Assembly (NCBI GenBank): GCA_910584605.1
Contig: CAJUAW010000072.1
Span: 1-13,874 of the forward strand
From: an uncultured Oscillospiraceae bacterium
Lineage (GTDB): Bacteria; Bacillota_A; Clostridia; Oscillospirales; Oscillospiraceae
DNA length: 13,874 nt
Reading direction: 5' to 3'
In this document: positions 5,117 through 12,258 of the stretch, in pieces
Layout of the letters: each line of letters starts with the position of its first letter
Position numbering within the stretch: position 1 is the first letter of the stretch
Notes under the pieces: generated by a model
Databases searched by the model: none
Told to the model about the DNA's origin: nothing
The model's input: only the letters and a program-made list of their open reading frames with translations
Made by a program: the position numbers and the translations under genes

Positions 5117-7201
5117 GCTCCGCGCAAACGGACTCCAGCGGCCTGGCGGCCAAGAAGGCGCGGTTCTGGTCCGTTTTACCCTCGGCCGCCTGCACCCAGA
5201 ATTCCCTTCCCGCCGGCCGCCGGAACCCCCGCAAGGCCGGGCGGGGGTCCTGTAGAGGTCGGCGGCCTGCTGGGTCTCCAGCCCCGCCTCGTAGGCCAGC
5301 CGCTTGATCAGGATCTGCTCCTGCCGGGCCATCCGCCGGCAGTACTCCCGGTTGAAGAAGCAGCTGAGCAGATTGCTCTTGCCAAAGCCCTCCGCCCCCA
5401 GCACCACCGTGTTGACGCAGCTACACACCTTGCTGTCCAGACTCTGAAAGGCGTCCTCCCGGCCCACGTACCGCTCCCGGCGGGTGATGGGGCGGCAGGA
5501 CAACCTCCTGGTCGTCTGCGTAAGGGGTGCGGAGCATGGCCTCCAGCGCCGCCCTGGACAGGGTGGGGGTCAGCATATTGGTCAGCCCCGCCGTCCCCTC
5601 CTGGCTGGGCAGGGTCTTTAAGATCGCCTGCAGGCGGATGGGGAACAGCTCCGCCTGGTTGGACTCATACTCCTCCCGGAAGAGCAGCTGAATCAGCCGC
5701 ACCGCCTCCTGCCGCTCCTGGGCGTTCCCCCGCGCCGTCTGGTCCATCAGGGTGCGGAAGCAGGTCTGGGCCTGGGCCTGGATGGTCTGGGTCCCCAGCC
5801 CCAGCACGCTGCCGCAGTAGACCGCCAGGGCGGTACAACCCCCCTCTGCGGCCCGCGCCTGCAGGCGGGACAGCTCCGGTCCGGCCAGCGCGCCGTCCAC
5901 TGTGACAAAGCGGCGCACCTCCTCCTCTCTGCAGACCCGCAGGATGGGCTCAAAGAGGCTCAGCTGCAGGCTGAACAGCTGGTCCAGGTGTTCGCCCTCC
6001 ACCAGGGCGCGCTCCAGCCGGAGCAGAAGGGGCATGGCCTCCTCCAGCAGGCGGACCGTCTGGGGCGGAGCGGTCTCCTCCCCCAGCTTCTTCAGCCTGG
6101 CGATGACCTGGGGGGAGAGGAAATAGAGCACATCCTCCCCCACCGCCCAGCCCACGTCCACCACGCCGGTGGGGAGCAGGCAGTCCATACACCCTCTCCA
6201 GATGCGCCCGTCCATGGCGTCCCGCCAGCGGTCGAAGAGCACCAGCACCTCCTGAATGCGCCCCTCGCCCCGGTATACGTCCAGCAGGCCGCTCACCGCC
6301 TCCGGCTCGCCCAGCAGCAGCGCGGCGAGGAAGCACCGCTCCGCCTGGCCCCAGCGCCCGCCACAGCCGCCTTCCGGCGGAGCAGAGGGTGACGCCGCCC
6401 TCCGGCTCGCTCATCGTCTCCAGGGCCGCCTCCAGCTCCGCAGCCGTCAGGCCCAGCCGCTCCGCCTCTCCCGGCGTGTCTATCAGAGCCCGCACCGTCT
6501 CGGTCTGGCCCAGCATCACCGCGCTGTCCAACAGGTCCGGAGCCTCAAAGCCGGTCAGGACCTCCCCCAGCGAACAGCTCCCCTGGGCGGCCCGCTCCAG
6601 GAGGTCCGCTCCGTCGGGGGGAAAGGGGGCGGAGGGGCGGCCCTGCTCGGTCTCTTCGTTGGGCAGGCCGAAGGTCTGGCACAGCCACCGGCCGTACCCC
6701 TTCTCGTCCTCCTGACCGGGGTAGCACAGGCCGTCCAGGTACCAGGGGACGGGGACGTCCTTCCGGGTATTGGCGGCGAGTACGCAGTAGATGTGCTGTC
6801 CCTTGGGGGTCTCCCGCTCCAGCGGCACCGCCAGCCGGGAAGTCCGGGCGGCGCTGTCATCCAGCACGCCGCCCGTCTCCCCCAGCAGATAGCGCCCGAT
6901 CCGCCGGACGCACAGGCTGCGCAGCGCCACCATCCGCAGCTCGCTGCCGCACAGCCTCTGGAACTGCCGGAGCAGCGGCAGGCTCATGGGGATCAGGACA
7001 AAATTCAGCACAATCCGCTGCAGCGGGGCGGTCTGCTGCTTCAGCTCCGCCTCGTCGGGGGACAGCTGGTCCCCCGAACACCGCCGGGTCGATGCCCTCC
7101 TCCCGAAACACCTGACGGATCTTTCCAAAGCGCATGCTGCCGGTTGGTTCGATCTGTGCCGTCAGCACTGAGACGATTCGCTGTCTGTCTTTTTGTTCCA
7201 T
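5117..7201 (-). pseudogene. Broken large protein with C-terminal P-loop (STAND/AAA-like) ATPase domain
   Basis: The coding signal runs along the minus strand but changes frame at least three times. Start to about 7075: MEQKDRQRIVSVLTAQIEPT. A shift at a run of five G near 7075 leads to DQLSPDEAELKQQTAPLQRI. A second shift near 6385-6410 leads to RWGQAERCFLAALLLGEPEA. A third near 5500 leads to ITRRERYVGREDAFQSL and the Walker A motif GAEGFGKSNLL (about 5366-5398). Recognisable sequence stops around 5249. The rest of the ATPase, including Walker B, is missing, and the remnant runs into the kinase terminator. Joined, the pieces give about 650 residues. The YVGRE...GKS arrangement is typical of STAND-type NTPases; the long N-terminal part, with helical and repeat-like segments, is not one I recognise. 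Promoter and ribosome binding site (AGGAGG, 8 bases before ATG 7199-7201) are intact. Start is firm, 3' end approximate. Confidence 0.7.
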
Positions 7202-7223
7202 GCCAGTCCCTCCTGTTTGGGAC

Positions 7224-7252
7224 ATTATACCATGCATTCCCCCTTGATTCAA
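7224..7252 (-). promoter_or_regulatory. Promoter of the broken ATPase gene
   Basis: TTGAAT (7247-7252) and a perfect TATAAT (7224-7229) with a 17-base spacer. The -10 is extended (TGGTATAAT). The predicted RNA leader is short, about 15 to 20 bases, and carries AGGAGG. The promoter looks unmutated although the gene is not. Confidence 0.75.
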
Positions 7253-7290
7253 GCGATTTCCCGTTTCTTTGCACAATCCGTTGGGACGCA

Positions 7291-7323
7291 AACAGGCTCC
7301 CGTCCGCTGGACGGGAGCCTGTT
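7291..7323 (-). terminator. Terminator hairpin at the end of the pxp operon
   Basis: A perfect 15-bp stem (7291-7305 with 7309-7323) with a 3-base loop, starting five bases after the stop codon of the last operon gene. The run following on the minus strand is short (GTTTGCG), so it may act as a stabilising 3' end more than as a strong intrinsic terminator. The next promoter (7224-7252) lies just beyond it, so it insulates the two units. Confidence 0.7.
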
Positions 7324-7327
7324 CCGG

Positions 7328-8149
7328 TCAGGCGTGCTTCTTCGCCTCCAGATAGTCGTTGAGCTGGGTGTTCAGGATATCGGTGATGAACATGTGGCCG
7401 GGGGCGTGGGTGATGACGATGGGGGGCTTGGCGTTCTCCACGGCGGCCTGGGGCGTCACTCCGCAGGGCCAGAACACGGGGATCTCGCCGGGGTAGACGT
7501 CCACCGCCTCGCCGTAGTCGGGCTTCATCACGTCGGCCACGCCCACCCCGGCGGCGTCCCCCATGTGGACGGGCGCGCCGTGGACGTTGGGCATTTTTAC
7601 CGTGATCTCGTAGGCCTTTTTGGCGTTCTCCGGGGTCATGGGCCGCATGGAGCACACCATGGGGCCCTCAAAGGGGCCGGCCTTCACCGTCTGGATGTTG
7701 GTCTTGTACATGGGCACATTGCGGCCCTGGGCGATGTGGCGCACCTCGATGCCCTCCCGCATCAGGGCCTCCTCAAAGGAGAAGGAGCAGCCGATGAGGA
7801 AGCCCACATAGCCCTCCTTCCAGTATTCCGAGGCGTCGGTGAGCTCCTTGGTGAACACGCCGTTCTCATACACCCGGTACCGGGGGATGTCGGAGCAGAT
7901 GTTGCCCCCCTCCCCCATGTCGTGGGTCTCCGGGGTGCCCTTGATGATCTCCAGAATGGGACAGGGGAAGGGATTTTTCTTGGCGTACTCCTCAAAGTCG
8001 GCGGCATACTCCGGGGGCAGGATGACCAGATTGGCCTGGGCGTAGCCCCGGCACATACCGGCGGTGGGAAAGTCGATGGTCCCCTCCCGGATGAGCTGGC
8101 GGACCTGAGACGGCTTCATGTCGATATAAGGGGTGATATCAAACGCCAT
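7328..8149 (-). CDS. ycsI: YcsI-type putative hydro-lyase (DUF1445/UPF0317 family)
   Basis: 273 residues, close to full family length (about 260-270). Typical stretches are TAGMCRGYAQANLVILP near residue 29, a central GFLIGCSFSFEEALMREG, MVCSMRPM, and a C-terminal VFWPCGVTPQAAVENAK followed by ITHAPGHMFITD. The conserved Cys/His positions (GCSFSFE, WPCGVTPQ, HAPGHM) look intact. Last gene of the pxp operon, 13 bases after pxpC, with GGAGG between the pxpC stop and this ATG, so clearly co-transcribed. B. subtilis ycsI lies in the matching cluster (ycsF, ycsG, ycsI, kipI, kipA). The family name is historical and its bacterial reaction is unproven. The N-terminal part of mammalian mitochondrial D-glutamate cyclase (C14orf159) belongs to the same UPF0317 family, so a role with D-glutamate or 5-oxo-D-proline is an attractive inference. 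Soluble and probably cytoplasmic. Confidence 0.88.
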   Translation of the reverse strand: MAFDITPYIDMKPSQVRQLIREGTIDFPTAGMCRGYAQANLVILPPEYAADFEEYAKKNPFPCPILEIIKGTPETHDMGEGGNICSDIPRYRVYENGVFTKELTDASEYWKEGYVGFLIGCSFSFEEALMREGIEVRHIAQGRNVPMYKTNIQTVKAGPFEGPMVCSMRPMTPENAKKAYEITVKMPNVHGAPVHMGDAAGVGVADVMKPDYGEAVDVYPGEIPVFWPCGVTPQAAVENAKPPIVITHAPGHMFITDILNTQLNDYLEAKKHA

Positions 8150-8162
8150 TTGACGTACCTCC

Positions 8163-9104
8163 TCAGTTGTTGATTTTGCTCAGCGCCTTCAGGGCGGAGC
8201 GCTGGGACAGCAGCAGACTCTGGGCGTACTCCACCGGCGTCTCCACAAACTGCACCTTGTCCCCGGTCTTCAGCTGGGCCAGGATGCGGAAGTCGGCGGT
8301 GATCACGTTGGCAATCTTGGTGTAGCCGCCGGTGGTCTGACGGTCGGCCAGCATGATGATGGGCGTGCCCGCCGAGGGCACCTGAATGGCTCCGAAGGCG
8401 ATGCCGTCGGAGATGATGTCGCCGCCGTCCTTGTGGGCGATGGCGGGGCCGTCCAGGCGGCAGCCCATGCGGTCAAACTCGGGGGTAACGGTATAGGTCT
8501 CGCTGAGGAAGGTGTGCAGGCCGTCATCGGTAAAGGCGTCGTCCTGGGGACCCAGCACCACCCGGAGGGTGTACACCGGCCTGGGGGCGAACTCGGGCTT
8601 GAGGACCCGGTCCTCCATGCGCTTCAGGGTCTCCGCCGGAGCCCGGAAGCCGATGACGTCCCCCTTCTCCAGCTTCCGGCCCTGATGGCCGCCGATCTTG
8701 GCCTTCATATAGGTGGACCGGCTGCCCATGGTGACGGGGATGTCCAGCCCTCCGGCGAAGGCGATAAAGGCCCGGCAGCCTGTCTTGGGGGCGGTGAACT
8801 TCAGCACCTGTCCCGCCCGGACGGCCACCGCCTGGTAGTTGGGAACGGCTTTGCCATCCAGGGTGGGACCCAGGTCGCCGCCGGTGATGGCGATGACGTT
8901 GGCCTTGTCAAACTGGAGCTGGGGACCCATCATGGTACACTCCAGCACCGCCTCTCCCTGGTCGTTGCCCGCCAGGATGTTGGCCAGGGCGGCGGACCGG
9001 GGGTCCATCACCCCGGACACCGACACGCCGAACTGCTGATAGCCCACGCGGCCCTGGTCCTGGACGGTGGTGAGCAGGCCGGGGTTTAATACGGTGATAC
9101 TCAT
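8163..9104 (-). CDS. pxpC: 5-oxoprolinase subunit PxpC (KipA / AHS2 domain)
   Basis: 313 residues, one full AHS2 domain (biotin-dependent carboxylase-like, KipA family). It opens with the family's N-terminus, VLNPGLLTTVQDQGRVGYQQ, then GVSVSGVMDPRSAALAN, ECTMMGPQLQF, and FIAFAGGLDIPVTMGSRSTY. The C-terminal half has MGCRLDGPAI and GTPIIMLADRQTTGGY. With PxpA and PxpB it forms the cytoplasmic ATP-dependent enzyme that opens 5-oxo-L-proline to L-glutamate. Its ATG overlaps the pxpB stop (ATGA at 9101-9104), the translational coupling expected for subunits made in equal amounts. The B. subtilis homologue KipA counteracts KipI, an inhibitor of the sporulation kinase KinA. That role is not implied here by sequence alone. 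Confidence 0.95.
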   Translation of the reverse strand: MSITVLNPGLLTTVQDQGRVGYQQFGVSVSGVMDPRSAALANILAGNDQGEAVLECTMMGPQLQFDKANVIAITGGDLGPTLDGKAVPNYQAVAVRAGQVLKFTAPKTGCRAFIAFAGGLDIPVTMGSRSTYMKAKIGGHQGRKLEKGDVIGFRAPAETLKRMEDRVLKPEFAPRPVYTLRVVLGPQDDAFTDDGLHTFLSETYTVTPEFDRMGCRLDGPAIAHKDGGDIISDGIAFGAIQVPSAGTPIIMLADRQTTGGYTKIANVITADFRILAQLKTGDKVQFVETPVEYAQSLLLSQRSALKALSKINN

Positions 9105-9841
9105 GCTCCGCCCTCCTTCCTGGGGTGACGCTTGACCTGATAGCCCTCTGCCGCCTCCTGGGCGGCGATTTTGTCAAATTCCGCCTGGTCGATGGCATAG
9201 AACTTGATGTATTGGCCCGCCTGGGGCAGGATGGGGGTGGCCCGGCCGGCGTCGTACATCCGCACGGGGGTGCGGCCGATGAGCTGCCAGCCGCCCGGGG
9301 AGTCGATGGGGTACACCCCGGTCTGGGACCCGGCGATGCCCACCGAACCGGCGGGAATTTTCACTCGGGGGGTCTTCAGCCGGGGGGTGGCGATTTCGTC
9401 GCTCATGCCGCCCAGGTAGGTGAAGCCGGGGGTGAAGCCCAGCATATAGATGAGGTACTCGGTGGAGGTGTGGATTTTGATGACCTCCTCCACCGTCTTG
9501 CCGTTGTGCTCGGCCACGAACTTCAGGTCGGGGCCCATCTCCTCCCCGCCGTAGAGAACGGGGATCTCCAGCACCTCGCTGGGGGGGATTTTTACCTTGT
9601 CCAGCTGGCCCAGCAGGCCCTTCAGCTTGTCCATCAAGGGGGCGCAGCGGATGACCTCCGGGTTGTAGTGGACCATGAGGGAGCGGTAGGTGGGCACCGT
9701 CTCCACGATGCCGGGGATGTCGCTTTTGCTCAGGGCGATGTTGAAGGCCCGGATCTGGGCGTTGATGGGCTCGCTGATCTCGTTGCCAAATTCCACGCAC
9801 ACCGAGGTATCGCCCGTCAGCAGAAATCTGACGTCAGCCAT
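9101..9841 (-). CDS. pxpB: 5-oxoprolinase subunit PxpB (KipI / AHS1 domain)
   Basis: 246 residues, full-length AHS1 (KipI family). An N-terminal alpha/beta domain (RFLLTGDTSVCVEFGNEIS, YRSLMVHYNPE) is followed by the conserved cyclophilin-like C-terminal domain with YMLGFTPGFTYLGGM, LKTPRVKIPAGSVGIAGSQT and YPIDSPGGWQLIGRTP. Partner of PxpC in 5-oxoproline cleavage. The start at 9839-9841 has AAAGGAG seven bases upstream. It follows the transporter by 71 bases that contain a strong hairpin (9861-9900), which may set the relative levels of transporter and enzyme. Homologous to KipI, the B. subtilis inhibitor of kinase KinA. Confidence 0.95.
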   Translation of the reverse strand: MADVRFLLTGDTSVCVEFGNEISEPINAQIRAFNIALSKSDIPGIVETVPTYRSLMVHYNPEVIRCAPLMDKLKGLLGQLDKVKIPPSEVLEIPVLYGGEEMGPDLKFVAEHNGKTVEEVIKIHTSTEYLIYMLGFTPGFTYLGGMSDEIATPRLKTPRVKIPAGSVGIAGSQTGVYPIDSPGGWQLIGRTPVRMYDAGRATPILPQAGQYIKFYAIDQAEFDKIAAQEAAEGYQVKRHPRKEGGA

Positions 9842-9860
9842 AGAATAGCTCCTTTCGCAG

Positions 9861-9900
9861 CTTCAGGGCAGGCCCGGGAAGACCTGGCCCTGCCCTGAAG
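9861..9900 (-). other. Intercistronic hairpin before pxpB
   Basis: Twelve perfect base pairs (9861-9872 with 9889-9900), extendable by two more past a bulged base. On the operon strand no T run follows. Instead the pxpB ribosome binding site begins about 6 bases after the stem. It is therefore more likely an mRNA-stability or translation-level element than a terminator. Confidence 0.6.
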
Positions 9901-9912
9901 GGGAGTTTTTAT

Positions 9913-11178
9913 TTATTTGAAGAGATTCACAATGTTGGGAACGGACTGTACGCCGGAGTAGAGGGCAATGGCCACCACAACAATGCCCGGGATAATCATC
10001 CATATGGGGTGGTTGTAGTTCTCGCCCACAATCCGCTTGCTGCGGCTGGCGATGAGCATGACGCCCAGGGTGATGGGCAGAATCAGTCCGTTGAAAGCGC
10101 CGGCGACGATGAGCAGCTGGGCGGCGTTGCCCACGATGACCATCATCAGAGTGGAGAAAGCGATAAAGCCGATGACGCACTGGCGCTCATACTTGGCAAT
10201 CATGGGGTGGAGGGTCTTCAGGAAGGAGACGGAGGTGAAGGCCGCGCCCACCACGGAAGAGACGCCCGCGGAGAACAGGCAAAGGCCGAACAGCCGGTAG
10301 CCCAGGTCGCCGGCAGCCAGACGGAAGGCCTCGGCGGCGGGGTTGCCGCCCTTGGCGGCGTCGGTAATGATCTGAGCGTTCTCGGCCACCCAGGTGGTGC
10401 CCACGGTGCAGGTGCCCAGCACGGCCAGGAACAGCAGGATACGCACCAGGCCGGAGGTGCCGCACCCCTGAACCACACTGCGGCGGACATGGCCTACGTT
10501 CTCGGGGCCGGAGATACCGGCGTCCAGCAGGCGGTGAGCGCCGGAGAAGGCGATGTAGCCGCCGCAGGAGCCGCCTAAGATGGTGGTCAGGGCGGTGAAC
10601 ATGCCGGTCTCGGTATTCAGCAGCTTGTCAAAGCTGCCCAGGCCCTTGACGACCTCGCCCATGGGGGGCTGGGACTTGACGGCCACCACCAGCACGGTGA
10701 GGAGGATGACGGCGGCCAGCACGGTGGCCACCTTGTCCATGATGGTCTTGGCGTTCTTGTTCACAAAGATAATGATGCCCAGACAGCCGGCGATAATCGC
10801 ACCGATCTTCTGGTCCAGGCCCAGCATGGCGTTGAAGCCCAGGGCCACGCCGCCCACATTGCCCACGTTGAAGGCCAGGCCGCCGATTGCCACCAGAATG
10901 GCGATGACCACGCCCAGTCCGGGCAGCAGCTTGTTGGCCACATCCTGAGCCCGCATGCCGGATACGGAGACCACAGACCAGATGTTCATCTGGGCGGTGA
11001 TATCCATCAGAATGACCAGCACGATAACCAGAGCCAGGGCCGCGCCGTGCTGGGCGGTGAAGGTGGAAGTTTGGGTCAGGAAGCCGGGGCCGATGGCAGA
11101 TGTAGCCATCAGGAAGGCCGCGCCGAACAGTACAGAACGGCTGGGCTTTGCGCCGCTGTTTGCGAGATTATTACTCAT
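9913..11178 (-). CDS. ycsG: NRAMP-like membrane transporter of the pxp operon (YcsG type)
   Basis: 421 residues, about 11 hydrophobic segments, no signal peptide. The order and spacing are NRAMP-like (APC/LeuT fold), and the N-terminal segment reads FLMATSAIGPGFLTQTSTF. However, the canonical TM1 motif DPGN is GPGF (residues 30-33), and the TM6 Met-Pro-His motif is replaced by IAFSGAHRLLD (209-219): the metal-ligand Asp, Asn and Met are all absent. A classical Mn2+/Fe2+ transport role is therefore unlikely. Its place between pxpA and pxpB, matching B. subtilis ycsG, points instead to uptake of 5-oxoproline or a related small acid; this is inference. GGAGGT lies about 6 bases upstream of the ATG at 11176-11178. 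A tandem palindrome separates it from pxpA. Confidence 0.85.
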   Translation of the reverse strand: MSNNLANSGAKPSRSVLFGAAFLMATSAIGPGFLTQTSTFTAQHGAALALVIVLVILMDITAQMNIWSVVSVSGMRAQDVANKLLPGLGVVIAILVAIGGLAFNVGNVGGVALGFNAMLGLDQKIGAIIAGCLGIIIFVNKNAKTIMDKVATVLAAVILLTVLVVAVKSQPPMGEVVKGLGSFDKLLNTETGMFTALTTILGGSCGGYIAFSGAHRLLDAGISGPENVGHVRRSVVQGCGTSGLVRILLFLAVLGTCTVGTTWVAENAQIITDAAKGGNPAAEAFRLAAGDLGYRLFGLCLFSAGVSSVVGAAFTSVSFLKTLHPMIAKYERQCVIGFIAFSTLMMVIVGNAAQLLIVAGAFNGLILPITLGVMLIASRSKRIVGENYNHPIWMIIPGIVVVAIALYSGVQSVPNIVNLFK

Positions 11179-11230
11179 TTAAGTACCTCCAAAATAGTCA
11201 GTTTTCCTCTCTCTTGCAAAACGAACCGCT

Positions 11231-11272
11231 GTCATTTGCCTTGCAAATGACGTCTCCTTTGTCAAAGGAGAC
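11231..11272. repeat. Two abutting perfect palindromes between pxpA and the transporter gene
   Basis: GTCATTTGC (11231-11239) pairs with GCAAATGAC (11243-11251), and GTCTCCTTT (11252-11260) pairs with AAAGGAGAC (11264-11272). Each has a 9-bp stem and a 3-base loop, with no base between the two hairpins. In the operon RNA neither is followed by a T run, so read-through is expected. They may protect the pxpA message 3' end, serve as a processing site, or be a small dispersed repeat family. Confidence 0.7.
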
Positions 11273-11313
11273 TGTTTTCTCTTTCCTTTTCCAACCAAAA
11301 ACCTTCTAAAAAA

Positions 11314-12081
11314 TCACACAATGTCAGCAATGGGGGCGATAGTGACCCCCTCGGCCTCCAGGCGGGCCCGGATGTTCTTGACGAACTCCACCGCGGAGGG
11401 GTTGTCGCCGTGGACGCAGATGGAGTGGGCGTCGATGGAGACCTCCTCGCCGGTGACGGCGGTGACCTTGCCCTCAGTGACCATGCGGATGGTGCGGGCG
11501 ATGGCCTCGTCCTTGTCGTGGATCACCGCGCCGGGCTTGGAGCGGGGCACCAGGGAGCCGTCCGCCTGATAGGCCCGGTCGGCGAAGACCTCGCTGGCGG
11601 TCTTCAGGCCCACCTGCTTGCCGGCCTCCAGCATCTTGCTGCCCGCCAGACCCAGCAGGATCACGTCCTTGTCCACACTGGCGATGCCCTCAGCGATGGC
11701 CAGAGCCAGGTCCATGTCCTTGCCGGCCATGTTGTACAGGGCCCCGTGGGGCTTGACGTGCTGGAGCTTCACGCCGTGAGCGGCGGTGAAGGCCAGGAGT
11801 GCGCCCATCTGATACTGGATGTAGGCCTTGGCCTCCTTGGGGGAACAGACCATGTTCCGGCGGCCGAAGCCCATCAGATCGGGGAAGCCGGGGTGCGCGC
11901 CCACAGCCACACCGGCGGCCTTGCAGGCGGCAACCGTCTTGTCCATCACCAGCGGGTCACCGGCGTGATAGCCGCAGGCCACGTTGGCGGAGGAAACATG
12001 GGCGATAACCGCCTCGTCCATACCGATGGTATAGGCGCCGAAGCTCTCACCCAGGTCGCTGTTCAGATCTACTTTGTACAT
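11314..12081 (-). CDS. pxpA: 5-oxoprolinase subunit PxpA (LamB/YcsF family)
   Basis: 255 residues, the usual family length. Signature stretches in order: VDLNSDLGESFGAY (4-17), SSANVACGYHAGDP (30-43), VGAHPGFPDLMGFGRR, LQHVKPHGALYNMAGKD, LKTASEVFADRAYQADGSLV and SICVHGDNPSAVEFV. The His/Asp/Glu-rich motifs expected in the TIM-barrel active site (GYHAGD, GAHPG, KPHGALY, HGDNP) are all present. It acts with PxpB and PxpC in ATP-driven opening of 5-oxo-L-proline to glutamate. First gene of the operon, with AGGAGG and about 7 bases of spacing before ATG 12079-12081 and a promoter at 12157-12185. The stop is followed by about 135 bases, including two palindromes, before the transporter gene. Confidence 0.96.
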   Translation of the reverse strand: MYKVDLNSDLGESFGAYTIGMDEAVIAHVSSANVACGYHAGDPLVMDKTVAACKAAGVAVGAHPGFPDLMGFGRRNMVCSPKEAKAYIQYQMGALLAFTAAHGVKLQHVKPHGALYNMAGKDMDLALAIAEGIASVDKDVILLGLAGSKMLEAGKQVGLKTASEVFADRAYQADGSLVPRSKPGAVIHDKDEAIARTIRMVTEGKVTAVTGEEVSIDAHSICVHGDNPSAVEFVKNIRARLEAEGVTIAPIADIV

Positions 12082-12156
12082 AGGGGATTCCTCCTTTTAA
12101 CTTAACTTGGGAACTCTCTCCTGCTATGCTGTGCGCAATCTGGATCGCGCGCATCT

Positions 12157-12185
12157 ATATTACCATATTTTTCGTTTTAACGCAA
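12157..12185 (-). promoter_or_regulatory. Promoter of the pxp operon
   Basis: TAATAT (12157-12162) preceded by TGG, an extended -10, with TTGCGT (12180-12185) as a weak -35 at 17-base spacing. Just downstream of the expected RNA start is an imperfect inverted repeat (TGCGCAATC / GATCGCGCGCA, 12131-12152) that could bind a regulator. The weak -35 with an extended -10 suits a regulated promoter. Confidence 0.6.
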
Positions 12186-12206
12186 CAGAAACTTGTCAGG
12201 AATCCA

Positions 12207-12241
12207 CAAAAGACGGACCGCCCGGAGAGGACGGTCCGTCT
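12207..12241 (-). terminator. Rho-independent terminator of the sialic-acid-type operon
   Basis: AGACGGACCG (12211-12220) pairs with CGGTCCGTCT (12232-12241), with further pairing inside. On the minus strand the stem is followed by TTTTG, 17 bases after the lyase stop codon. It separates this operon from the pxp promoter. Confidence 0.85.
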
Positions 12242-12258
12242 GGACGCATCAATGCGGG

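Noticed and set aside
7041..7655. A 204-codon minus-strand ORF bridging the end of ycsI and the broken ATPase gene
   Set aside because: It runs through the ycsI coding region in another frame, across its terminator and the next promoter. Only its last part shares the broken gene's N-terminal region, out of the correct start context.
7193..8173. Long plus-strand ORFs antisense to ycsI and the pxp genes (also 8433-9089, 9125-9898, 11410-12105, 12193-13038)
   Set aside because: They are His/Gly/Val-rich mirror products typical of antisense frames, and the opposite strand holds intact recognised genes.
11191..11219. A promoter-like pair (TTGCAA, TATTTT, 17-base spacer) before the transporter gene
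   Set aside because: The predicted RNA start would fall within or just after the GGAGGT ribosome binding site, so the transcript could not use it.
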